A DNA stretch of 64,000 nt from QZKY01 sp942492925 (GTDB taxonomy: Bacteria > Pseudomonadota > Gammaproteobacteria > Burkholderiales > Burkholderiaceae_D): the NCBI GenBank assembly GCA_942492925.1, contig OW818641.1:434001-498000 (forward strand), written 5' to 3'. The notes beneath the pieces were generated by a model, which was not told the origin of the DNA, did not search any database, and saw nothing but the letters and a program-made list of their open reading frames with translations. Position 1 is the first letter of the stretch, and every line of letters begins with the position of its first letter. The translations under genes and the position numbers were made by a program. This document shows, piece after piece, positions 50,857 through 60,544 of this stretch.

Positions 50857-51594
50857 ATGAAAAAACTGATTCTCGCTTCAACGATTGGCGCGCTCTTGGC
50901 TTCCAGTGCAGCGTTCGCACAGGAAAAAAAGCCGGATCACGAGTTTAGCTTCAACATTGGCGCAGCCAGTGAATATCGCTATCGTGGTATTTCGCAGTCG
51001 CGCTTTGAGCCGGCGCTGCAAGGTGGCGCGGACTATACCTACAACCCGCTGGGTTTGTATGCAGGTACATGGGCGTCGAGCATCAAATGGATTGGCGACA
51101 CTGCAGGTGGTAATCCCACAAATGTTGAGATCGACCTGTATGCCGGTAAGAAAGGCGACCTCGGTAAAGGCTTCAGCTACGACGTTGGCGGTTTGTACTA
51201 CTGGTATCCGAAGGATGGCTTGGCAAATGATGCCGACACCTTTGAGGTCTATGGCAAGTTGAGCTACGGTCCTTTCTACGCCAAGTACTCACATTCCCTG
51301 ACCGACACCTTTGGCTTTAACGATAGCAAGAACAGCAATTACGTTGATCTGGGTGCTGACGTTGATTTGGGTAAGGGCTACACCCTGAATCTGCACGCTG
51401 GTCACCAGAAGATCGAGGGTACCGTTGGTGCCAGCTATTACGACTGGAAAGTTGGTGTATCCAAGGAGTTCTACGGTGTGGGCTTCAGCTTGGCATACAT
51501 TGATACTGATAACCATGATGGTAGCTATGTCTCGCCGAGTGGCAAAGACTTGGGCAAAGCGGCTCTTGTGCTGACCGCGACCAAAACTTTCTAA
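50857..51594 (+). CDS. TorF family putative outer-membrane porin
   Basis: A 245-residue outer-membrane barrel with signal peptide MKKLILASTIGALLASSAAFA. The TorF family start follows the cleavage site (FSFNIGAASEYRYRGISQSRFEPALQGGADY), and beta-strand repeats run to the end in Phe (ALVLTATKTF). These porins are regularly found before glnK-amtB in betaproteobacteria, suggesting uptake of a nitrogen source, though the solute is not known. It is first in the sigma-54 operon, with glnK 10 nt later. Ribosome site AAGGAAA. Confidence 0.92.
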   Translation: MKKLILASTIGALLASSAAFAQEKKPDHEFSFNIGAASEYRYRGISQSRFEPALQGGADYTYNPLGLYAGTWASSIKWIGDTAGGNPTNVEIDLYAGKKGDLGKGFSYDVGGLYYWYPKDGLANDADTFEVYGKLSYGPFYAKYSHSLTDTFGFNDSKNSNYVDLGADVDLGKGYTLNLHAGHQKIEGTVGASYYDWKVGVSKEFYGVGFSLAYIDTDNHDGSYVSPSGKDLGKAALVLTATKTF

Positions 51595-51604
51595 GGAGCG
51601 CAAC

Positions 51605-51943
51605 ATGAAAATGATTACAGCCATCATCAAGCCCTTCAAGCTGGATGAAGTGCGCGAAGCCTTGTCGGCGGTGGGCGTGACCGGGATTACGGTGACCGAC
51701 GTCAAAGGTTTTGGACGCCAAAAAGGTCACACGGAACTTTACCGTGGCGCGGAATATGTGGTGGATTTCCTGCCGAAAACCAAGGTCGAAGCTGCCGTGG
51801 ATGATGCCATCGTCGAGCAGGTGATTGAAGCCATGATTGCGGCAGCACGCACAGGCAAGATCGGCGACGGGAAAATTTTTGTCAGCAATCTGGAAGAGGT
51901 TATCCGGATCCGCACGGGCGAAACCGGCGTGGAAGCTATCTAG
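51605..51943 (+). CDS. glnK: Nitrogen regulatory PII protein GlnK
   Basis: A 112-residue PII signal protein. The T-loop is GFGRQKGHTELYRGAEYVVDF with Tyr51 for uridylylation; the B-loop is GKIGDGKIFV and the C-loop VIRIRTGE. GlnK binds and blocks AmtB when nitrogen is plentiful. Linkage to amtB (10 nt downstream) supports GlnK rather than GlnB. AAGGAG precedes the ATG. Confidence 0.97.
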   Translation: MKMITAIIKPFKLDEVREALSAVGVTGITVTDVKGFGRQKGHTELYRGAEYVVDFLPKTKVEAAVDDAIVEQVIEAMIAAARTGKIGDGKIFVSNLEEVIRIRTGETGVEAI

Positions 51944-51953
51944 GAGAACGGTC

Positions 51954-53477
51954 ATGAAAAAGTTTATTTCAAGTATGTTGAGTGTGTTGGCGCTGGTGGC
52001 CGCAATTGGGTTTGCCTTGCCTGCGCAGGCCGCTGATCCGGCGCCGTCTGCATCAGCAGTGGCTTCGGCATCGGTATCCGCTTCTGTATCGGCAGCGGCC
52101 GCAACGCCCGCGGGTGATGCAGCAGCAGCCCCGGCAGCACCGGCACCGTCGCCGAACAAGGCCGACACCGCCTGGATCATGGTGTGTGCCGTGCTGGTGA
52201 TCTTGATGAGCATTCCGGGGATTGCGCTGTTTTACGGCGGCCTGGTGCGATCAAAGAACATGCTATCGGTTTTGATGCAATCGTTCTCGATTTTCGCCTT
52301 CGTCATCGTGCTGTGGTGCATTTACGGCTATTCGCTGGCCTTCACCGAAGGCACGAGTTTCGTCGGTGGATTTGACCGCCTGTTCCTGAATGGCATCTAC
52401 GATTCGGCCAAGGGCAGCTTCACGACAGCGGCCACCTTCAGCAAAGGCGTGGTGATTCCGGAATACGTTTTCGTGGTTTTCCAGGGTGCTTTCGCTGCGA
52501 TTACCTGCTGCCTGATCATCGGGTCGTTTGCCGAGCGCGTGAAATTCTCGGCCGTCATGCTCTTCGTGCTGATCTGGTTCACGTTCTCTTATATCCCCAT
52601 GGCGCACATGGTGTGGTTCTGGACCGGCCCGGATGCGATTACCAGCGCGGAAACGCTGGCAACGGAAACGGCCAAGGCGGGCTTCCTGTTCCAGAAGGGT
52701 GCGCTGGACTTCGCCGGTGGCACGGTGGTGCATATCAATGCCGCGATTGCTGGCTTGATCGGTTCGTACATGATCGGCAAGCGCGTCGGTCTGGGTAAAG
52801 ACTCCATGGCACCGCACTCGTTGACGATGACGATGATTGGCGCGTCGCTGCTGTGGGTCGGCTGGTTCGGTTTCAATGCGGGTTCCGCGCTGGAAGCGAA
52901 CGACATCTCTGCACTGGCCTTCGTCAACACCTTGCTCGCGACGGCTGCGGCAACCACTTCCTGGGTGATTGGCGAGTGGGTGATCAAACGTAAACCGTCG
53001 ATGCTGGGCGGCGCGTCAGGTGCTGTGGCTGGCTTGGTGGCGGTCACTCCGGCTGCTGGTTTCATCGGCCCGATGGGTGCGCTGATTATGGGTTTGCTCG
53101 CAGGGCTGGTCTGCCTGTGGGGTGTCACTGGTCTGAAGCGCCTGCTCGGTGCAGATGACTCGCTGGATGTCTTCGGTGTGCATGGCGTGGGCGGCATTAT
53201 GGGCGCACTGCTCACGGGTGTATTCGCCAGTCCGTCACTCGGCGGCCAAGGGATCTTCGACTACGTGATCAACAAGGCTTCGACCGATCCGTATTCGATC
53301 TTCGGTCAAGTGTGGGTGCAGTTCCAGGCAGTCATCGTCTGCATTATCTGGTCAGCTGTGGTTTCTTTCATCGCCTACAAGCTGGTGGATCTCGTCATCG
53401 GGCTGCGTGTGCCGGAAGAAGCAGAGCGTGAAGGTCTGGACATCACGACCCACGGCGAATCGGCGTACCACCTGTAG
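51954..53477 (+). CDS. amtB: Ammonium transporter AmtB
   Basis: A 507-residue ammonium channel with signal peptide (MKKFISSMLSVLALVAAIGFALPAQA) and 11 transmembrane helices. The conserved pore sequence is FDFAGGTVVHINAAIAG-like (LDFAGGTVVHINAAIAGL), and WVGWFGFNAGSAL and GVHGVGGIMGALLTG are the other Amt signatures. Between signal and first helix lies a long Ala/Ser/Pro low-complexity stretch (about residues 27-68) not found in E. coli AmtB. It is third in the sigma-54 operon and has a strong terminator downstream. Confidence 0.96.
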   Translation: MKKFISSMLSVLALVAAIGFALPAQAADPAPSASAVASASVSASVSAAAATPAGDAAAAPAAPAPSPNKADTAWIMVCAVLVILMSIPGIALFYGGLVRSKNMLSVLMQSFSIFAFVIVLWCIYGYSLAFTEGTSFVGGFDRLFLNGIYDSAKGSFTTAATFSKGVVIPEYVFVVFQGAFAAITCCLIIGSFAERVKFSAVMLFVLIWFTFSYIPMAHMVWFWTGPDAITSAETLATETAKAGFLFQKGALDFAGGTVVHINAAIAGLIGSYMIGKRVGLGKDSMAPHSLTMTMIGASLLWVGWFGFNAGSALEANDISALAFVNTLLATAAATTSWVIGEWVIKRKPSMLGGASGAVAGLVAVTPAAGFIGPMGALIMGLLAGLVCLWGVTGLKRLLGADDSLDVFGVHGVGGIMGALLTGVFASPSLGGQGIFDYVINKASTDPYSIFGQVWVQFQAVIVCIIWSAVVSFIAYKLVDLVIGLRVPEEAEREGLDITTHGESAYHL

Positions 53478-53528
53478 GAGCGAAGCAAGCGTAGTAGATA
53501 AGCGATCTTCATTTTTCCTGTCCTTTGG

Positions 53529-53556
53529 AAGCGCCTCTTCGGAGGCGCTTTTTTTT
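53529..53556 (+). terminator. Rho-independent terminator after amtB
   Basis: AAGCGCCTC and GAGGCGCTT around TTCG, followed by eight T's. It ends the nitrogen operon. Confidence 0.93.
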
Positions 53557-53566
53557 GGCGGGATTT

Positions 53567-53596
53567 TTGACAACGTTTGCCGTTGATATATATAAA
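53567..53596 (+). promoter_or_regulatory. Sigma-70 promoter for gshA-gshB
   Basis: A perfect TTGACA (53567-53572), 18-nt spacer and TATAAA (53591-53596) just after the amtB terminator, about 92 nt before gshA. Confidence 0.7.
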
Positions 53597-53687
53597 ATAG
53601 CCCCAATATTTATCGACAAATAGAGCGGAAAATCGATAGATAACGGCTAGAATCAGGAAAAATAACAAAACATTGGAAAAGGAAGCC

Positions 53688-54986
53688 ATGGTTCCCCATC
53701 TCGTCACTGCCTTGAATGGCCCTTTGCTTGATCTGGAAAAGAAAATTCTGGACGCCACTCCCGCCATTGAACGCTGGTTCCGTCTGGAATGGCAAGATCA
53801 CACGCCGCCCTTCTATTGCTCGGTTGATTTGCGTAACGCCGGTTTTAAACTGGCACCGGTCGATACCAACCTGTTCCCCGGCGGATTTAACAACCTCGCG
53901 CAAGAAATGCTGCCCCTTACGGTGCAGGCAGCGATGGCCGCGATCGACAAGTATTGCCCTGATGCGAAAAATCTGCTGCTGATTCCGGAAAACCATACGC
54001 GCAATATGTACTACCTGATGAACATTGCGCGGCTGGTCAAAATTTTCCGTCAGACGGGGTTGAATGTGCGCTTGGGATCGTTGATGCCGGAGATCAAGGC
54101 GCCGACGCCCGTGGCGCTGCCCGACGGGAATATGCTGGTGCTGGAGCCGCTGGAGCGCTCGAAAAACGGACGGCGCCTTGGCGTGAAAGATTTTGATCCG
54201 TGCACGATTTTGCTGAACAACGATTTGAGCGCAGGCGTGCCGCCGATCCTCCAGAATCTGCACGAACAAACTTTGCTGCCACCACTGCACGCCGGCTGGA
54301 CGGTGCGGCGCAAGAGCAATCACTTTGCCGCGTATGACGATGTGGTGCGGCGTTTTGCGCGACTGGTCGGTGTTGACCAATGGATGCTCAATCCGTTTTT
54401 CGCCAAGTGCGGCGAAATCAATTTCGCCCAGCGTTCCGGCGAGGAATGTCTGGAAGCGTCCGTCAATTCCGTGCTGGGGAGAATTCGCCGGAAATACAAG
54501 GAATACAAGATCACCGAGAAGCCTTTCGTGATCGTCAAGGCCGACGCCGGGACTTACGGCATGGGCATCATGACGGTGACTGATGCGAGTGAAATCAAGG
54601 ATCTCAATCGCAAGCAGCGCAACAAAATGTCCGTCGTGAAAGACGGTCTGGAAGTGACTGAGGTGATTGTGCAGGAGGGCGTGCATTCGTTCGAGCGCAT
54701 CAACGATGCGGTGGCCGAACCGGTGGTGTACATGATGGATCGTTATGTCGTCGGCGGTTTCTATCGTGTCCATGCTGAGCGCGACATCAACGAAAATCTG
54801 AATGCGCCGGGCGCACATTTTGTGCCGTTGGCTTTCGCGCAGCAGCACGCGATTCCGGATTTTCGCGCCACACCTGGCACCACCGCACCCAACCGCTTTT
54901 ACATGTATGGCGTGGTCGCACGACTGGCGCTGCTCGCGGCAGCGGTGGAGCTGGAAAAGACCGATCCGAATCCGGAAGACTATTGA
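53688..54986 (+). CDS. gshA: Glutamate-cysteine ligase (betaproteobacterial/acidithiobacillus type)
   Basis: A 432-residue enzyme for the first step of glutathione synthesis. It belongs to the distinct gshA family found in betaproteobacteria and Acidithiobacillus rather than the E. coli type. Landmarks are SVDLRNAGFKLAPVDTNLFPGGFNNL near the N-terminus and the ATP-grasp-like end (FVIVKADAGTYGMGIMTV, FYRVHAERDINENLNAPG). The start is ATG at 53688 with AAGGA upstream; a TTG five codons earlier is not needed. gshB overlaps its stop by 1 nt (TGATG), so the two are translationally coupled. Confidence 0.94.
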   Translation: MVPHLVTALNGPLLDLEKKILDATPAIERWFRLEWQDHTPPFYCSVDLRNAGFKLAPVDTNLFPGGFNNLAQEMLPLTVQAAMAAIDKYCPDAKNLLLIPENHTRNMYYLMNIARLVKIFRQTGLNVRLGSLMPEIKAPTPVALPDGNMLVLEPLERSKNGRRLGVKDFDPCTILLNNDLSAGVPPILQNLHEQTLLPPLHAGWTVRRKSNHFAAYDDVVRRFARLVGVDQWMLNPFFAKCGEINFAQRSGEECLEASVNSVLGRIRRKYKEYKITEKPFVIVKADAGTYGMGIMTVTDASEIKDLNRKQRNKMSVVKDGLEVTEVIVQEGVHSFERINDAVAEPVVYMMDRYVVGGFYRVHAERDINENLNAPGAHFVPLAFAQQHAIPDFRATPGTTAPNRFYMYGVVARLALLAAAVELEKTDPNPEDY

Positions 54987-55951
54987 TGAAATTCGCCTTC
55001 CTCGCCGATCCGCTGGACAGTTTCAAGATTTGGAAAGACTCCACCTATGCGATGATGGTCGAGGCGACAAAGCGCGGTCATGAGGTGCATGCCTTTCAGC
55101 AGAAAGATATGGCGATGGATAACGGCGGTATCATCGCCAATGTGGCGCGCATTCATCTTGCGTCCTCTGACAGCGATCCGGCCAACTGGTACACCGCCGA
55201 CGCGCCGGTATCCCAACCGCTGACGGCATTTGACGCCATCATCAAGCGCAAGGATCCGCCTTTCGACATGGAATACGTTTATGCGACGTATTTGCTCGAG
55301 CTGGCCGAGCTGCAAGGCGTGCGCGTTTTCAATAGGCCGGCCGCCATTCGCAACCACAATGAAAAACTCGCCATCGCGCAATTCCCGCAATTCACGGCGC
55401 CCACGCTGGTGACGAGCGACGAAGCGCGGTTACGGGCCTTCCATGCGCTGCATCGCGACATCATCCTCAAGCCGCTGGATGGCATGGGCGGCACGGGGGT
55501 GTTTCGCGTGAAAGAGGATGGCCTGAATCTGGGCGCTATCATCGAGACGCTGACCAGCCATGGGGAGAAGACCATCATGGCGCAGCGGTATCTTCCGGAA
55601 ATCGCACTGGGCGACAAACGGATTTTGCTGATTGACGGACAGGTGGTTCCTTATGCACTGGCGCGGATTCCGCAGGCGGGTGAAGTGCGCGGCAACCTCG
55701 CGGCGGGCGGCACGGGCGTGGCGCAACCCTTGTCGGCGCGCGATCGCGAGATTGCCGAAACGCTCGCCCCCGTTCTGGCCAGACGCGGATTGCTGCTGGT
55801 CGGGCTGGATGTGATTGGCGACTGTCTGACTGAAATCAATGTGACCAGTCCCACCTGTTTTCGGGAAATTACGCAGCAAACGGGCTTTAATGTGGCCGGG
55901 ATGTTCTTAGATGCGGTGGAGCGGCAAGTTACGGTAGCCGCAAGCTGCTGA
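54986..55951 (+). CDS. gshB: Glutathione synthetase
   Basis: A 321-residue ATP-grasp enzyme joining glycine to gamma-glutamylcysteine. The N-terminus MKFAFLADPLDSFKIWKDSTYAMM is typical. RKDPPFDMEYVYATYLLELAE, KPLDGMGGTGVFRV (ATP-binding loop), GEVRGNLAAGG and DVIGDCLTEINVTSPT complete the active site. Length is standard. The downstream PTS genes start 136 nt later, and co-transcription is possible. Confidence 0.97.
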   Translation: MKFAFLADPLDSFKIWKDSTYAMMVEATKRGHEVHAFQQKDMAMDNGGIIANVARIHLASSDSDPANWYTADAPVSQPLTAFDAIIKRKDPPFDMEYVYATYLLELAELQGVRVFNRPAAIRNHNEKLAIAQFPQFTAPTLVTSDEARLRAFHALHRDIILKPLDGMGGTGVFRVKEDGLNLGAIIETLTSHGEKTIMAQRYLPEIALGDKRILLIDGQVVPYALARIPQAGEVRGNLAAGGTGVAQPLSARDREIAETLAPVLARRGLLLVGLDVIGDCLTEINVTSPTCFREITQQTGFNVAGMFLDAVERQVTVAASC

Positions 55952-56087
55952 GAAACGACTGGGGCGGGTCAGCGTGGGCGGGGCGGTTTTGCATTCTGAG
56001 CCCATTTGTCGTATCGTTTTCCCTGTTTGACCCGGAAAAGGTATTCCGGCTGTTTGGTTCGGCATTACACGAGGTACGCTTGTAAAC

Positions 56088-56474
56088 ATGATAGGCATTC
56101 TTCTTATTACGCACGCGCCATTGGGGCACGCTTTTGTGACCACGGCCGCCCACATGTTTTCCGCCGTACAGGAGCGGGTGGAAGCCATTGACGTGGTGGC
56201 AGATCAGGACCCTTGCGAGGTGAACACGCTCGCGCGCGAAGCCATTGCGCGGCTGGACGATGGATCCGGTGTGCTGATCATGACCGATGTTATGGGGGGC
56301 ACGCCTTCCAATTGCTGCAATGCCTTGCCGCTGGCCGGGCGGGTGGAAGTCATTGCCGGGATCAGTTTGCCGATGCTGTTGCGTGCGATTACCTACCGCG
56401 AAAACGATCTCGATACGGTTGTGGAAAAAGCCTTGTCGGGCGCTATCAACGGCGCTGTGAAGGTGCACTTGTAA
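56088..56474 (+). CDS. PTS system EIIA component, mannose/fructose (ManX) family
   Basis: A 128-residue stand-alone EIIA-Man domain. The phospho-His is His9 in LLITHAPLGHAF, and MTDVMGGTPSN is the conserved loop of the fold. It is followed by HPr and Enzyme I, but no EIIB, EIIC or EIID gene is near. In betaproteobacteria such EIIA proteins are thought to be regulatory rather than sugar-transporting. Confidence 0.92.
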   Translation: MIGILLITHAPLGHAFVTTAAHMFSAVQERVEAIDVVADQDPCEVNTLAREAIARLDDGSGVLIMTDVMGGTPSNCCNALPLAGRVEVIAGISLPMLLRAITYRENDLDTVVEKALSGAINGAVKVHL

Positions 56475-56513
56475 AACTTTGAAAAAAACCGCCAGACAGG
56501 CAAAGAAAAACGC

Positions 56514-56783
56514 ATGATTCGTACAGACATTGAAATTATTAACAAGCTGGGCTTGCACGCACGCGCCTCGGCCAAGTTCACGCAGTTGGCCGCCAAATTC
56601 AAAAGCGAGGTTTGGCTCACGCGGAACAAGCAGCGCATCAACGCCAAGTCGATCATGGGGGTCATGATGCTGGCGGCAGGGCAAGGCGCCAGGCTGGAGA
56701 TGGAAGTCAATGGCGAGGATGAAAAAGAATGCGTCGAAGCGTTACGGGCGCTGATCAATGATCGTTTTGATGAAGAAGAATAA
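56514..56783 (+). CDS. ptsH: Phosphocarrier protein HPr
   Basis: An 89-residue HPr. The His15 site is GLHARASAKFTQLA, and the regulatory Ser46 site is NAKSIMGVMML. Both are intact, in keeping with ptsI next door and hprK at 29515. It lies 39 nt after the EIIA gene and 10 nt before ptsI. Confidence 0.97.
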   Translation: MIRTDIEIINKLGLHARASAKFTQLAAKFKSEVWLTRNKQRINAKSIMGVMMLAAGQGARLEMEVNGEDEKECVEALRALINDRFDEEE

Positions 56784-56793
56784 GTAAAGCAGC

Positions 56794-58542
56794 ATGGCCT
56801 CTTTCACCCTCCACGGTATCCCGGTTTCAGGTGGCGTCGCGATAGGACGTGCGCACCTGATTGCGCCGGCTGCGCTGGATGTGCAGCACTACCTGATCGC
56901 GCAGGAGCAAGTGGAAGCCGAAGTGCAGCGACTGGAAAATGCCGTTGCCACCGTCCAGCGGGATCTGGAAACGATCTGGACGGACATGCCGAAAGATGCC
57001 CCGACGGAATTGCGCGCCTTGCTCGACGTGCATGCGATGATCCTTTCCGACCCCATGATTTCTGAAGCCCCGCTCAATACCATTCGTCAGCGACGCTACA
57101 ATGCCGAGTGGGCACTGGTGACCCAGATCGATGAACTGGTCGCTCAGTTTGACGAAATCGAAGAGCCGTATCTGCGTGAGCGCAAGGCGGACATTCAGCA
57201 AATTGCAGAGCGCGTATTGAAAGCGCTGACAGGCAGTGCCAAATCATTGCGCCTTCCCGATGACGATCCGGAGCAGGCCCAAATGGTGGTCGTCGCCCAC
57301 GACATTTCACCGGCTGACATGATGCAGTTTCGCGGCCATACCTTCAGCGGATTCCTGACGGACCTGGGCGCGCAGCAATCGCATACTGCTATTGTGGCGC
57401 GCAGCTTGAATATTCCCGCCGTAGTCGGGATGTCGAATGCCTCCGATTTGATAGAGCAAGACGATTGGGTTGTTATTGATGGTGATGCCGGCGTCGTGAT
57501 TGTGGACCCCTCGCCGCTGGTGCTCGATTATTATCGCGCGCGTCAGGCGAGCTTGCAAAAAGCCAGGAAAAAACTCAATAAGCTCAAGAAAAGCGCCGCC
57601 GTCACACTGGACGGTACGCCGATCACACTGCTGGCCAACATTGAGTTGCCGGAGGATTGTCATGCCGCGATGGATGTGGGCGCCAATGGCATTGGTCTGT
57701 TTCGCTCCGAATTTCTGTTTTTGGGCCGTCCGGCGGGTGTTAGCAAGATGCCGGGGGAGGATGAACAGTTCGAAGCCTACCGCAAGGCCGTGGAGTTGAT
57801 GCGCGGCCGTCCGGTGACGATCCGCACGCTGGATATCGGCGGCGACAAGCCGCTGGATCCGGATGAACAGACGGAGCTGAACCCGGCGCTGGGACTGCGG
57901 GCGATCCGCTACTGTCTGTCCGAACCCAAAATTTTCATGACGCAATTGCGCGCGATCTTGCGCGCGTCGGCCTACGGGAAAGTGAAGCTGCTCATTCCGA
58001 TGATTTCGCATGCCTTTGAAATTGATCAGACGCTGGCGATGCTGGAACAAGCGAAGTCGCAGTTGCGCGCGATGGGTGAAAAATTCGACGCCAACCTCGA
58101 AGTGGGCGCGATGATCGAAATCCCGGCAGCGGTGCTGTCGCTGCCGATGTTCATCAGCCGTCTCGACTTTTTATCGATCGGTACGAACGATTTGATTCAA
58201 TACACGCTGGCGATTGATCGCGCGGACCGCGAGGTGGCCCATCTGTACAACCCGCTGCATCCAGCTGTGTTGCAGCTGCTGTCCATGACGATTCGCGCGG
58301 GGGAAAAAAGCGGTATACCGCTTTCGGTTTGCGGCGAAGTGGCGGGCGACCCGCGCTTGACCAAGCTGATGCTGGGGATGGGCTTGCGCGAGTTTTCCAT
58401 CCAGCCGTCGCAGATTTTGGGGGTGAAGCAGGAAGTGGCAAACAGCGATTTGACCCGCCTGGCATCGAAAGCCAAAAAAATCCTGAACCTGACGGAACCG
58501 GCAGCGATCGAACACGAGGTGTATCAGCTGAAATCGCTCTAA
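56794..58542 (+). CDS. ptsI: Phosphoenolpyruvate-protein phosphotransferase (Enzyme I)
   Basis: A 582-residue enzyme that takes phosphate from PEP to HPr. The phospho-His is in DLGAQQSHTAIVARSL (GAQQSHTAI). The PEP-binding domain has GIGLFRSEFLFLGR, RTLDIGGDKPL, IGTNDLIQYTLAIDR and the catalytic Cys in PLSVCGEVAGDP. Length is standard. It is the last gene of the EIIA-HPr-EI unit. Confidence 0.97.
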   Translation: MASFTLHGIPVSGGVAIGRAHLIAPAALDVQHYLIAQEQVEAEVQRLENAVATVQRDLETIWTDMPKDAPTELRALLDVHAMILSDPMISEAPLNTIRQRRYNAEWALVTQIDELVAQFDEIEEPYLRERKADIQQIAERVLKALTGSAKSLRLPDDDPEQAQMVVVAHDISPADMMQFRGHTFSGFLTDLGAQQSHTAIVARSLNIPAVVGMSNASDLIEQDDWVVIDGDAGVVIVDPSPLVLDYYRARQASLQKARKKLNKLKKSAAVTLDGTPITLLANIELPEDCHAAMDVGANGIGLFRSEFLFLGRPAGVSKMPGEDEQFEAYRKAVELMRGRPVTIRTLDIGGDKPLDPDEQTELNPALGLRAIRYCLSEPKIFMTQLRAILRASAYGKVKLLIPMISHAFEIDQTLAMLEQAKSQLRAMGEKFDANLEVGAMIEIPAAVLSLPMFISRLDFLSIGTNDLIQYTLAIDRADREVAHLYNPLHPAVLQLLSMTIRAGEKSGIPLSVCGEVAGDPRLTKLMLGMGLREFSIQPSQILGVKQEVANSDLTRLASKAKKILNLTEPAAIEHEVYQLKSL

Positions 58543-58556
58543 CCCGGCGGTCGGAA

Positions 58557-58582
58557 GCGGGCGTTTTGGCCCGCCGTTTTTT
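58557..58582 (+). terminator. Rho-independent terminator after ptsI
   Basis: GCGGGC (58557-58562) and GCCCGC (58569-58574) around GTTTTG, followed by CG and six T's, 15 nt after the ptsI stop. Confidence 0.88.
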
Positions 58583-58594
58583 GAGGTACAATGC

Positions 58595-58680
58595 ATTGCG
58601 CCGATTTGAACCGAGGAACCCGTTTCCTTCAGCTTGCGGGCGCAGGGGATTCCCCGAATAAATGCGGCTAAAGCGAGCTT
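58595..58680 (+). promoter_or_regulatory. SAM-II-type riboswitch aptamer upstream of metX
   Basis: P1 is TGCGCC (58597-58602) with GGCGCA (58639-58644). The loop begins GATTTGAACC, as in SAM-II (GATTTAACC). The 3' part AATAAATGCGGCTAAAGCGAG holds the conserved AUAAAUG and GGCUAAA. The pseudoknot pairs AGCTTGC (58631-58637) with GCGAGCT (58673-58679). A small hairpin GGGGATTCCCC (58645-58655) is inserted where canonical SAM-II has none. SAM binding in this class lowers expression of methionine genes. The fit is good; the inserted hairpin makes it a variant. Confidence 0.8.
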
Positions 58681-58685
58681 GAAAC

Positions 58686-58722
58686 AAGCCCGATTTTGCC
58701 AGCCGCGATCGGGCTTTTTTGT
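58686..58722 (+). terminator. Riboswitch expression-platform terminator before metX
   Basis: AAGCCCGAT (58686-58694) pairs with ATCGGGCTT (58708-58716), followed by a T-run. A competing small hairpin GCTTG/CAAGC (58677-58681 with 58685-58689) overlaps both the aptamer pseudoknot strand and the terminator arm, giving a plausible antiterminator. Confidence 0.82.
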
Positions 58723-58787
58723 TTTTAATAATTGCGGGACAGCGTTAAGTAAAGCGTACTCTGTCCTCAACAGATCAGTAAACGAAT

Positions 58788-59938
<1,151 letters not shown>

Positions 59939-59942
<4 letters not shown>

Positions 59943-60529
59943 AAAAAACCTCCTTGCGCGCTGATCTGGCCTTCATTTCGCAACGCATTGCACCCAACGC
60001 GCACGTGCTCGACATCGGTTGCGGCGACGGCGTAATGCTGGAGCATTTGCACACCGTCAAAGGCTGCACCGGTTACGGCATTGAAATCGACCCGGAAAAA
60101 ATTCTGGCCTGTGCGCGACGCGGCATCAATGTGATCGAACACAACATGGAAAAAGGCCTCGGTCTGTTTGCCGACGACTCTTTCGATACGGTGCTGTGTC
60201 TCTCGTCTTTGCAGATGATGAAGAATGTCGAAGGTTTGCTGCAAGATTTTGCGCGTGTCGGGCGCGAAACCATCGTGTCCTTCCCGAATTTTGCGTACTG
60301 GCCGCATCGCATCGCGCTGATGCGTGGGCGCATGCCGGTGTCCGATGCCTTGCCTTACGATTGGTACGACACGCCGAACGTGCGCTGTGCGACGATTCGC
60401 GATTTCACCGAACTGGCCAACCGCGTTGGCCTGAAAGTGCTCGAATGCGTGGCGCTGCACGAAGGAAAGCCGGTGCACTTCCTGCCGAACATGCGCGGCA
60501 CGCTGGCTGTGTTCCGGCTCCGAAAATAA
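59939..60529 (+). CDS. metW: Methionine biosynthesis protein MetW
   Basis: A 196-residue methyltransferase-fold protein that occurs with MetX. Motif I is VLDIGCGDGVMLEHL, followed by VIEHNMEKGL, DTVLCLSSLQMM and NFAYWPHRIALMRGRMPVS, which is characteristic of MetW. In organisms with metXW the pair is required together for homoserine acylation. Its ATG overlaps the metX stop (ATGA), so translation is coupled. Confidence 0.95.
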
Positions 60530-60544
60530 TCCTCATTCGCGGAC

